NCBI GenBank assembly: GCA_002395525.1
Contig: DGXE01000047.1
Span: 1-10,953 of the forward strand
Reading direction: 5' to 3'
Source: Ruminococcus sp. UBA4240
Lineage (GTDB): Bacteria; Bacillota; Clostridia; Oscillospirales; Ruminococcaceae
Length of the DNA stretch: 10,953 nt
Shown here: positions 1 to 7,252 of the stretch, piece by piece
Position numbering within the stretch: position 1 is the stretch's first letter
Layout of the letters: each line of letters begins with the position of its first letter
The notes under the pieces: model-generated
What the model was told of the DNA's origin: nothing
Databases searched by the model: none
The model's input: the letters and a program-made list of their open reading frames with translations, nothing else
Made by a program: the position numbers and the translations under genes

Positions 1-1047
1 ACAGGCAACATCGAGTGGGGCGTGAGCGCTCCCGTGCTGGAGGGGGAGGAGCCCCTTACCGTATGGGTATGGCCTGAGTCCCTCTGGGCGCCTATCTCCT
101 TTACAAGGAGCTACCTTGCCTCAAAGGGTGCCGATGAGAACGAATGGAAGAGATACTGGTGCGATGACGATGCCAAGGTGTATCAGTTCATAGGCCAGGA
201 CAACATTTATTTCTACTGTGTGGCACAGCCTGCCATGTGGATGGCTATGCAGGGGGACAAGCTGGAAGAGCTGTCGCCCTGTGACACGAAGGGTCATCTG
301 ACCATGCCTGTGCCCGTTGCCAACCACCACATACTGTTCCTTGACAAAAAGGCATCCTCCAGCGGCAGTGTAAAGCCTCCCATGGCGGCAGAACTTCTGG
401 ATTTCTACACCCCGGAGCAGCTGCGTATGCACTGGCTGGGGCTGAGCCTGGGGCAGAGGAGCGTATCCTTCCAGCCCAAGCCCCTGAACCCTCTTGCCAA
501 GGAGGACGAGAACGATCCCGTCACAAAGGAGGGATTTCTCCTCTCCAATGTGTTGAACCGCATGGTGAGAACCGTATTCTACGATACACAGAAGTATTTT
601 GACGGCGTTATGCCCGTGGGCGTTCCCGATGAGCAGATAATGGAGGAGGCAAGGGCTGCGGTGCTTGACTACGAGCACTATATGTACACCACAGAGTTCC
701 ATCAGGTGACATATGTCCTTGATTCCTACATCAGAAAGGCCAGCAAGTTCATGTCCAAGGCAAAGGCCGAGGCGGAAAAGGCGGAGGATGCAGACGCCCT
801 TCGCAGGTATCTCATAAATTCGTTCCATACCATAAGGACAGCCGTGACGCTGCTCCACCCCTTTGCCCCTTTGGGTACTGAGATGGTGCGTGAGTATATG
901 CAGCTTTCCGAGGATATATGGAGCTGGGACAATATCTTCATGACACTTGAGCAGCTGTGCGGCGACAGCCACAGACTTAAATTCCTTGAACCCCGAGTGG
1001 ATTTCTTTGCAAGGCATCCCAGCCAGTTCAGGCAGAGCGAGAACTGA
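1..1047 (+). CDS. Methionyl-tRNA synthetase-like class I aminoacyl-tRNA synthetase, C-terminal part (gene starts before the window)
   Basis: The frame is open from base 1, and the first residues (TGNIEWG) already match the MetRS catalytic domain, so the GTG at 22 is internal rather than the start. Visible in order: the end of the Rossmann catalytic domain, the KMSKS-loop region (about 331-400) and an alpha-helical anticodon-binding domain (about 520-1000). The stretch after the loop, with PPMAAELLDFYTPEQLR, and the helices with HPFAPLGTEMV are MetRS-like. Several hallmark motifs differ. The usual GKDI..FH reads GQDN..FY (about 193-216), KMSKS reads KASSS (349-363), and the NxY...PW signature of the anticodon domain reads DSY...KF (721-750). 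The HIGH motif lies upstream of the window. It may still charge tRNA-Met, or it may be a paralogue with another role. Family assignment is confident; activity is not. The next gene follows after about 50 nt on the same strand. Confidence 0.8.
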   Translation, partial: TGNIEWGVSAPVLEGEEPLTVWVWPESLWAPISFTRSYLASKGADENEWKRYWCDDDAKVYQFIGQDNIYFYCVAQPAMWMAMQGDKLEELSPCDTKGHLTMPVPVANHHILFLDKKASSSGSVKPPMAAELLDFYTPEQLRMHWLGLSLGQRSVSFQPKPLNPLAKEDENDPVTKEGFLLSNVLNRMVRTVFYDTQKYFDGVMPVGVPDEQIMEEARAAVLDYEHYMYTTEFHQVTYVLDSYIRKASKFMSKAKAEAEKAEDADALRRYLINSFHTIRTAVTLLHPFAPLGTEMVREYMQLSEDIWSWDNIFMTLEQLCGDSHRLKFLEPRVDFFARHPSQFRQSEN

Positions 1048-1085
1048 TGGCTTTCTGCCGCGGGATGCGGGCAAAGTGTACTGTT

Positions 1086-1093
1086 AAAGGTGA
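1086..1093 (+). promoter_or_regulatory. Ribosome binding site that points to a TTG start at 1099
   Basis: AAAGGTGA matches the 3' half of the Shine-Dalgarno consensus and lies 5 nt before the TTG at 1099. The in-frame GTG at 1090-1092, which gives the longest reading frame, is itself part of this site and has no ribosome binding site of its own. The TTG is therefore the better start, making the protein three residues shorter. Confidence 0.65.
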
Positions 1094-1098
1094 ATAAA

Positions 1099-3942
1099 TT
1101 GAGCGATAATAAAAAGAACAATTCGGCTAATAACACTTCTGCATCAGATAACACAAGGGCAGCCTCAGAGGGAGCCGGGGAGCAGGATCTGAAGGCACTG
1201 CTGGGCGTTGACGGTGAAGAAGATAAAGCCGTAAAGGCTATATATACAGGTTCGGTGGATGTGGATGCACTGCCCGAAAAGGAGGAGCACCACAAAAAGC
1301 CCTCCGGTGCGCCTGACCTTGCAAGCTTCGGCAATACGTCAGGCAGCGGTCTGGATGCCCTTGACAGGGATCTTGAGACTGCAAGGCAGAACAAGCTCAA
1401 GGAGGAGCTGGAGCTCAAGCGCAAGCGTGAAGAGGAGCTCAAAAAGGAAGAGGAGCGCCTTGAAAGAGCCCGTGTCTCCATGGAGCGCAGGGCGGAGATG
1501 GAGAAGAAGGCACGGGAGCGTGCCGAGCAGCAGCGCAGGGAGAATGCCCGCAACCGTGAGGATGAGGGCAGCAAGGGCGGCGCAATAATGCGTGAGACCG
1601 AGGGCGGAGCCGTGTCCCACGGTACTGCTCCTGTAAAGAAGGATGCAACGGACAAGGCGCACAATGCGCAGGTGCTGTCCATAGGCGCACTCAAGGGGCT
1701 GATCACTGCCGCTGTCATCGTGATAGTGGCATATGTGGGAGGCTTTATCTGGGCAAGGCAGAGCAACGAGAAGGTGTATGAGGATCTCAGCACCCGCCTT
1801 ACCAATCTGAACCGCCTTGTTTCCGACGAGAGCATACCCTATGACGTGCCCGAGGGGGCACCTCTGTCCCTGGAGACAAAGAGCACGGGGAATCTTTCCG
1901 TTGGTCTTGCGGACTCCGACAAGGACGGAATCACCGACGAGGCTGAGAAGGACTACGGAACAGAGGCGGACAGACCCGACAGCGACGGGGACGGCGTAGA
2001 GGACGGGGCTGAGATAATGAGCGGCCTTGATCCCACCAAGGAATCCACCGACGGCACCACCCCGGATGCACAGATAATCTCCGATGCATCCTATGCGGCA
2101 GGCACTGCGGAGCTCACCCTTACCGACCACCCCGGCACATCCCCTGTGGTGTTCGAGGAGAGCGACAACAACAGTATCAAGGGCAGCCCCGGCGTGGTGA
2201 ACACCGCCTATGAGTTCTACTGTGACAAGTATTCCTCCGCTACCCTCACCATAGGGTATTCCGAGGAGGATCTTACCTCAAGGGGCTATACGGACAGCGA
2301 CCTTGCCATATACCGCTTCAATGCCGATACTCTCAGCTTTGAACCGCTGGAGACCTCTGTGGACAAGGCACAGCGCCTTGCATCCACACAGCTTGACAGA
2401 TCCGGCATATATGCCCTGTGCGATTCCGCAGTGTTGAGCCAGGAGGGGCGCATAAGGGTATTCTTCCTTATAGACAATTCAGGCTCCATGTACCCGGAGG
2501 AGCTGTGTGCAGGCTCCGAGGAGAACGACGTGGAGTTCAAGCGCCTTGACTTTGCCATGAACCTTATCGACATGATAGGGGACAATGCAAGCTATGCAGC
2601 AGGGGAGTTCTCCGGCAGCTACAAGCTCATATGCGGCTTTTCCGACAATGGCGAGCAGGTAAAGAGCAAAATAGACGATATACGCAACCGCTCCAACCCC
2701 ACATTCTCCGGCACGGAGATAGCCGCTGCCGTTGAGGGTGCCATAAAGGAGTTCGGGAATATCAATATTTCCGACAGGAACTATATCATACTGCTGACCG
2801 ACGGTATGCCCACCACCATGAACACCGACAGGGACAGAAAGGTGATATCCGAGGCGGTGGCGGACAACATAACCATATTCACCATAGGCCTTGGCAAGGA
2901 TATAAACACCGAGTACCTCAATACCATTTCAGGTGAGACCAACGGCCAGTTCTTCCAGGCATCGAATGCGGATGCCCTTGAAAACATCTACGAGAAGATA
3001 GACAGCTTCATGTCCTACAACCGGGTGGTCATAGACGAGCAGTCCGGGAAGACAGGCTTCCTTGTGGCTGACTCAGGCTTCAACATCAGGCGTGACGGCC
3101 TGGGATACCTGAATTTCCGTGCGGACTTTGCCCCCGACGGCGCAGATGTGGGCATAGCGGGGGTAATGCGTGCCTACTACAAGGGGGAGCTTGCCCAGAA
3201 GGCGGAGGGCTACACCACCAAGGACGGCAGGAGCATCCCGGGCTACGACATTTCCGGCATTGCGGACTTTACCGACGGCAAGGCGGATCTTTCCGATGTC
3301 AAGGTGGATATACTCACCAAGTACAATGCATACCTTCAGTTTGCCGACAAGTGGGATTACCGCAAGATAAGCGGCGGCCTGCTGAGATACAACGACAGCA
3401 CCAGAGACTTCATCGAAAAGGCGGGGCTGCGGGTTATCACCTCCGACTATGCCTATGATGCCCCCAAGGAGTCCATGTTTGCAGGGTTTGTAAAGCTCAT
3501 AACCTTCTCCCAGATAAAGAGCTTTGACAAGTATGAATGTGTGCTCATAGACAGGTCCATGTGCTCCGGCGAGGACAAGGCCATACTTGATATGATAAAC
3601 TGGTACTGCTATCGTCCCTATGCAGAGGATGCAGTCATATACGACTTCGGCTACGAAGGAGAAAAGGCATTCGAGGCACTGGTGCAGGAGCTGTCAAACA
3701 GCTCTCCTGCGGTGATAGCCTACGGCGGCAACGCTCTCAATGCGGTGCGCATCGCCCGTGATGCAGAGGATCCGGATATATTCGTCCTGGAGGCATACGA
3801 CAGCAATTCTCCGGAGCAGAGCGTACACATCACTCTTGAAAGAACTCCCCTGTACACAGGGAACGGTTCAAAATACCAGTATGCCGCATCAAGAAACGGC
3901 ATAGAACAGCCTTTGAGGATAATCTGCAGCAAGCAGTCATGA
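1099..3942 (+). CDS. Single-span surface protein: coiled coil, TM, thrombospondin-3-like repeats, VWA domain, degenerate peptidase-like C-terminus
   Basis: No specific gene recognised; domains are read directly. Residues are numbered from the GTG at 1090; the preferred TTG start is three codons later. Residues 1-90 are polar and Asn/Ser/Gly-rich. Residues 90-158 are a Lys/Glu/Arg-rich predicted coiled coil. One hydrophobic span lies near 203-222 with no signal peptide before it, so the N-terminus should be cytoplasmic and the rest outside. Residues 275-316 hold two thrombospondin-type-3-like Ca-binding loops (DSDKDGITD, DSDGDGVED). Residues 330-450 look beta-rich. A VWA domain (about 455-640) keeps its metal-binding site: DNSGS at 462-466, Thr542 and LTDG at 569-572. 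The C-terminus (about 780-950) has YGGNALNAV (878-886) and EAYDSNSP (901-908), resembling the His and Asn/Asp regions of papain/C39-like peptidases but with Asn881 where His is expected. It lies 45 nt before the pseudokinase gene, so the two are probably co-transcribed. Role unknown; adhesion or assembly at the surface is a guess. Confidence 0.85.
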   Translation: MSDNKKNNSANNTSASDNTRAASEGAGEQDLKALLGVDGEEDKAVKAIYTGSVDVDALPEKEEHHKKPSGAPDLASFGNTSGSGLDALDRDLETARQNKLKEELELKRKREEELKKEEERLERARVSMERRAEMEKKARERAEQQRRENARNREDEGSKGGAIMRETEGGAVSHGTAPVKKDATDKAHNAQVLSIGALKGLITAAVIVIVAYVGGFIWARQSNEKVYEDLSTRLTNLNRLVSDESIPYDVPEGAPLSLETKSTGNLSVGLADSDKDGITDEAEKDYGTEADRPDSDGDGVEDGAEIMSGLDPTKESTDGTTPDAQIISDASYAAGTAELTLTDHPGTSPVVFEESDNNSIKGSPGVVNTAYEFYCDKYSSATLTIGYSEEDLTSRGYTDSDLAIYRFNADTLSFEPLETSVDKAQRLASTQLDRSGIYALCDSAVLSQEGRIRVFFLIDNSGSMYPEELCAGSEENDVEFKRLDFAMNLIDMIGDNASYAAGEFSGSYKLICGFSDNGEQVKSKIDDIRNRSNPTFSGTEIAAAVEGAIKEFGNINISDRNYIILLTDGMPTTMNTDRDRKVISEAVADNITIFTIGLGKDINTEYLNTISGETNGQFFQASNADALENIYEKIDSFMSYNRVVIDEQSGKTGFLVADSGFNIRRDGLGYLNFRADFAPDGADVGIAGVMRAYYKGELAQKAEGYTTKDGRSIPGYDISGIADFTDGKADLSDVKVDILTKYNAYLQFADKWDYRKISGGLLRYNDSTRDFIEKAGLRVITSDYAYDAPKESMFAGFVKLITFSQIKSFDKYECVLIDRSMCSGEDKAILDMINWYCYRPYAEDAVIYDFGYEGEKAFEALVQELSNSSPAVIAYGGNALNAVRIARDAEDPDIFVLEAYDSNSPEQSVHITLERTPLYTGNGSKYQYAASRNGIEQPLRIICSKQS

Positions 3943-3974
3943 TCATGCGTGGGTCAACAAAGTACAAAACATTC

Positions 3975-3981
3975 GGGGGTG
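3975..3981 (+). promoter_or_regulatory. Ribosome binding site fixing the start of the PASTA pseudokinase gene at 3988
   Basis: GGGGGTG lies 6 nt before the ATG at 3988. The longest frame would begin at a GTG at 3949, but the thirteen extra residues are not kinase-like and that GTG lacks a good Shine-Dalgarno site. From 3988 the protein begins MIRPGTMINTYYKVLDTLG, where kinase homologues of this type usually begin. Confidence 0.7.
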
Positions 3982-3987
3982 CATACA

Positions 3988-6690
3988 ATGATACGACCGG
4001 GAACTATGATCAATACCTACTATAAAGTACTTGATACCTTAGGCTCCGGAGGGGACACTATTCTCTACAAGGTGCAGAATGTACAGACAGGGGAGCTTTA
4101 TGCGATGCGTCCTGTGGCATCGTCTGACAAGCAGAAGATGGGACAAAATGCCATAAACGTGCTGTTGAAGCTCAGCAATCCCTTTCTGCCGAAGATCAAG
4201 GATTTTGTGTCGGTAGAGTATGACCTGTATGTGCTCTTTGAGTACGCAGAGGGGAAGGATCTTGAGACTCTCACCGTAGAGGGGAAGATACTCTCCGAAA
4301 AGCAAGTGCGAAAATACGGCGTGCAGATATGCGAGGCTGTAAGGTACCTTCATTCCCAGAATCTGCTCCATGGCGCTGTAAGGCCCAGGAATGTCATTAT
4401 CAAGCCCAATGACGACATATGTCTTATCGGTATGGATGTGAACACCGTTATGAACGGGGTCAATTCCTACCCTGACATCGCCGACGGCTACGCTGCCCCC
4501 GAGCAGTGCAGAGGCCTTGCCTTTGCCCCGGAGCAGGGTGCATCCCCGAGACTGGTGTTCACCGACGTGATGAACCAGCCTCATGAGTTCAACATCGCAA
4601 ATGACAGGGCGCCAAAGGTATCCGTAAAGCAGGGGCTCATGGATCAGCGCAGCGACATATTCAGCATTGGCTCCACCCTCTACACCGCCGCAACAGGGCG
4701 CAACGCCATGTACGGCATGACCGACTTCTCCCATTCAGATCTGCCGGAGCAGGTGACACAGGTCATAGACAAGGCCATGCGTGTTGCCCCTGCAGACAGG
4801 ATAGGCTCCATTGATGTTATCATAAACACTCTGAGGGGCACTGCCTCACCCAAGGCTGCCGCCCCCAAGCCGGCAAGATCCGCAGGGTCACGCTCAGGGG
4901 GAGGTTTCCCTCTGAAGCCTTTTCTGATAGGGATAGGGGCAGTTGCTGTTATCGGTATCATAGCAGGCGTGGTCTTGGGCTTAAAGGATGGGGAAAAGGA
5001 TATCACAAAGCAGACAGGCTCTGTTACACAGCTTGCGGCATCTGATGCCGCCGTGCCTGATCTTACCCTTATGACTGAGGAGGAGGCAGTTACAAAGCTG
5101 CGCTCCCTCAATATCCCCTTTGAGATACAGTATGAGAGATCCTCTGCCGGTCAGCCCGGTGATGTCATCTCACAGAGCGTATTAGGCGGTGAAAAGCTTT
5201 CAAACGGCGAAACTCTTGTGCTCACCGTATGCAGTGATGTGGAGGGGGCTGTGATCCCCTACCTTTCCGGCAGAGAGGCATCCGTTGCAATGGAGGAGCT
5301 TGAAGAGCAGGGCTTTGCCTACAGGGTGGAATACGAGGAGACCGCAGATATCCCCGAAGGGACAGTAATAAGGCAGGAGCCCGATGCGGGCACCGCTGCC
5401 GAGGGCGTTTCCGAGATAGTCATCTATGTAAGCGGCACAGGGGAGACCGTTGCTGTCCCCACCCTTGAAAACATGACCGAAGAGCAGGCAGCAGCCGCAC
5501 TTGAAGCCGCAGGGCTCGTGCCTGATGTCATCTATGAGGACAACCCTGCTGTTGCCTACGGCAATGTGATAAGGCAGGGACTTTCCGCAGGGACGCAGGT
5601 GCAGAAGGGCTCATCCATTATGGTATACGTAAGCTCCCTCAATGAGACCGTTGAGGTGCCCGCCCTCATCTACAAGACCGAGGAAGAGGCAAGGGCAGAG
5701 CTGGAGGCATTGGGTCTTGTGGCAAAGACAGAATACGAGGATGATGCAAGGGTAAACAACCGCTGCGTCTTCAAGCAGTCCGTGCGCTCCGGCTCTCAGG
5801 TGAACAAGGGCAGCGAGGTCATCATCTACGTAAGCACCCATTCTTCAAAGGTGGAGGTGCCCTCCCTTCTGTATCTGACAGAGTTTGAAGCCAGACAGAA
5901 GCTGAAAGGTCTGGGGCTTGCCGCATCCGTTACCTATGCCGATGACAACCGTGTGGAATACGGCTGTGTATTCTCCCAGAGCGTGCGCTCCGGGACACAG
6001 GTGGAGGCAGGGACAACAGTTGAGCTGAGTGTCAGCAACCACAGAGGTGTCACCGTTACGGAGCCTGTGGCAGAGGAACCGGTAATGACCGCGCCTGCCA
6101 CCGCTGCTGTCACCACTGCACCTGTCACCACAAGAAGGTCACAGACAACGAAGAAGCAAACGGAGACCACTGCCAAGAAGAGCAGCATCACCGATGTGCT
6201 GGTATCGGAGACGAATGTCACCCTTACCGAGGGCGAGACATTCCAGCTGACGGTGGGTGTTCTCCCCAAGACCGAGAATCAGGCGGTGAGGATCAAGTCC
6301 TCCAACCCCGCCATAGCCAAGTCCAGCAATGCAGGCCTTATACAGGCGCTGGCTCCCGGTCAGTGTACCCTTACCATACGTGCCGCAGATGATATCTCCA
6401 TCTACAAGGAGGTAAAGGTAAGAGTGCTTGCAAATACACCTGTCAAGTACATATCCACCAATACGCTTCCTACCCTCCATGTAGGGGACACCACAAAGGT
6501 CACCGTCCATGTGGACCCTGTAAACGCAACGGACAAGACTGTTGTGTTCAAATCCTCCAACAGCAGCATCGCTGAGGTGGATCAGGAGGGCAATGTAAAG
6601 GCAAAGTACCCCGGAACCGTCACCATCACTGTAATGTCCTCCTCAACTCCGGATGTTACCGCAGAGGTGGCAGTGAACGTCATCGAGTAG
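3988..6690 (+). CDS. PASTA-domain Ser/Thr kinase homologue (PknB/PrkC-like), predicted pseudokinase with two BIG_2 domains
   Basis: 900 residues. A protein-kinase fold occupies about 10-295, one membrane span about 312-332, five PASTA repeats about 356-688, a Thr/Ala-rich linker about 689-733, and two BIG_2 Ig-like domains about 734-815 and 818-900. PASTA kinases such as PrkC sense muropeptides or lipid II outside and phosphorylate proteins inside. Here the catalytic residues are gone: the VAIK lysine is Arg41 (YAMRPV), HRDLKPEN reads HGAVRPRN (128-135), and DFG reads GMD (148-150). Structural motifs persist, including GYAAPEQ (167-173) and SDIFSIG (222-228). About 40 extra residues (177-217) sit between those two motifs. 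The glycine loop is GSGGDT (19-24), lacking the usual third glycine. The protein therefore probably binds rather than phosphorylates, acting as a wall-sensing scaffold. It is the second gene of a likely operon with the VWA protein upstream. BIG_2 domains at the C-terminus are unusual for PASTA kinases as I know them. Confidence 0.9.
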   Translation: MIRPGTMINTYYKVLDTLGSGGDTILYKVQNVQTGELYAMRPVASSDKQKMGQNAINVLLKLSNPFLPKIKDFVSVEYDLYVLFEYAEGKDLETLTVEGKILSEKQVRKYGVQICEAVRYLHSQNLLHGAVRPRNVIIKPNDDICLIGMDVNTVMNGVNSYPDIADGYAAPEQCRGLAFAPEQGASPRLVFTDVMNQPHEFNIANDRAPKVSVKQGLMDQRSDIFSIGSTLYTAATGRNAMYGMTDFSHSDLPEQVTQVIDKAMRVAPADRIGSIDVIINTLRGTASPKAAAPKPARSAGSRSGGGFPLKPFLIGIGAVAVIGIIAGVVLGLKDGEKDITKQTGSVTQLAASDAAVPDLTLMTEEEAVTKLRSLNIPFEIQYERSSAGQPGDVISQSVLGGEKLSNGETLVLTVCSDVEGAVIPYLSGREASVAMEELEEQGFAYRVEYEETADIPEGTVIRQEPDAGTAAEGVSEIVIYVSGTGETVAVPTLENMTEEQAAAALEAAGLVPDVIYEDNPAVAYGNVIRQGLSAGTQVQKGSSIMVYVSSLNETVEVPALIYKTEEEARAELEALGLVAKTEYEDDARVNNRCVFKQSVRSGSQVNKGSEVIIYVSTHSSKVEVPSLLYLTEFEARQKLKGLGLAASVTYADDNRVEYGCVFSQSVRSGTQVEAGTTVELSVSNHRGVTVTEPVAEEPVMTAPATAAVTTAPVTTRRSQTTKKQTETTAKKSSITDVLVSETNVTLTEGETFQLTVGVLPKTENQAVRIKSSNPAIAKSSNAGLIQALAPGQCTLTIRAADDISIYKEVKVRVLANTPVKYISTNTLPTLHVGDTTKVTVHVDPVNATDKTVVFKSSNSSIAEVDQEGNVKAKYPGTVTITVMSSSTPDVTAEVAVNVIE
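5053..6051 (+). repeat. Five tandem PASTA repeats encoded within the pseudokinase gene
   Basis: Five units of about 65-68 residues start near residues 356, 420, 488, 555 and 622. Each shows the pattern VP.L.......A...L...G, then V..Q....G, then a closing beta strand ending YVS or similar. The first two are the most divergent. The fourth and fifth are closest to each other, sharing QSVRSG and the preceding CVF. That adds one cysteine in each (593 and 660) at equivalent positions, consistent with a late duplication of one unit. Confidence 0.85.
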
Positions 6691-6702
6691 GCTGATACAC
6701 AG

Positions 6703-6725
6703 GGACGGCGGTGCTGCCGCCGTCC
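6703..6725 (+). terminator. Perfect 9-bp GC-rich hairpin between the pseudokinase gene and greA
   Basis: GGACGGCGG, loop TGCTG, CCGCCGTCC forms a perfect 9-bp stem that starts 13 nt after the stop codon. The hairpin is strong but is followed by TCATGTGCTTGAT, with no run of T. It may be a weak or factor-assisted terminator, or a 3' end that blocks exonucleases. It separates the surface-protein pair from the greA-lysS unit. Confidence 0.5.
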
Positions 6726-6750
6726 TCATGTGCTTGATAAATGATAACGA

Positions 6751-6756
6751 AAGAGG
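6751..6756 (+). promoter_or_regulatory. Ribosome binding site of greA
   Basis: AAGAGG lies 8 nt before the ATG at 6765. It shows that the earlier in-frame ATG at 6741, which would add eight residues, is not the start. Confidence 0.65.
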
Positions 6757-6764
6757 TTTTGACA

Positions 6765-7241
6765 ATGTCAATCAAAAAGATAAGAATATCCGCAGAGGGT
6801 CTTGAAGAACTCCAGAAGCGTCTGGAATACCTGAAAAACGTCCGCAGGCAGGAGGTAGCCCAGCAGCTGAAGGAAGCCCGTTCATTCGGTGACCTTTCCG
6901 AGAATGCCGAATATGATGAGGCAAAGAACGAGCAGGCAAGACTGGAGGCGGAGATCGCCAAGGTCGAGGATCAGATAAACAACGCCGAGGTCGTAAGCGA
7001 CGAGGATCTCACCAACGACGAGATAGGCGTGGGCTCCTTTGTAAAGCTCCACGACTTGGAATTTGACGAGATACTTGACATACAGATCGTAGGCTATACC
7101 GAGGCAGACCCGGAGCACGGCAAGATCTCTGAGGATGCTCCCATCGGTGTTGCAGCACTGAAAAAGCACGTAGGCGATATCCTTGAAGTAGAGGCACCTA
7201 TGGGCGTAATCAAGATGGAAGTCCTTGAAATAAGCAAGTAA
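6765..7241 (+). CDS. greA: Transcription elongation factor GreA
   Basis: 158 residues, the usual GreA length. GreA enters the secondary channel of RNA polymerase and stimulates cleavage of backtracked RNA, so that stalled complexes resume. The N-terminal coiled coil (about 10-75) carries the conserved tip ARSFGDLSENAEYDEAK, with the acidic tip residues Asp43 and Glu46. The C-terminal FKBP-like domain follows (about 85-158), ending in a beta-rich segment with GVIKMEVLEI. The start was chosen at 6765 because of the ribosome binding site at 6751-6756. lysS begins 11 nt after the stop, so the two are co-transcribed, a common order in clostridial genomes. No clear promoter was found in the 74 nt upstream. 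Nothing is unusual in the protein. Confidence 0.96.
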   Translation: MSIKKIRISAEGLEELQKRLEYLKNVRRQEVAQQLKEARSFGDLSENAEYDEAKNEQARLEAEIAKVEDQINNAEVVSDEDLTNDEIGVGSFVKLHDLEFDEILDIQIVGYTEADPEHGKISEDAPIGVAALKKHVGDILEVEAPMGVIKMEVLEISK

Positions 7242-7252
7242 GGCAGGTCAAT

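Noticed and set aside
1057..1074. Possible small GC-rich hairpin after the MetRS-like gene
   Set aside because: The stem (TGCCGC with GCGGGCA) needs a bulge and is short, with no T-run. It is too weak to call a terminator.
726..1835. Long minus-strand open frame of 369 codons
   Set aside because: It lies opposite the MetRS-like and VWA genes, whose protein families are recognisable. Its product is Ser/Leu/Arg-rich low complexity, as expected from the antisense of Glu/Lys-rich codons.
1339..2130. Minus-strand open frame of 263 codons
   Set aside because: It is antisense to the coiled coil and membrane span of the VWA protein, with no recognisable domain.
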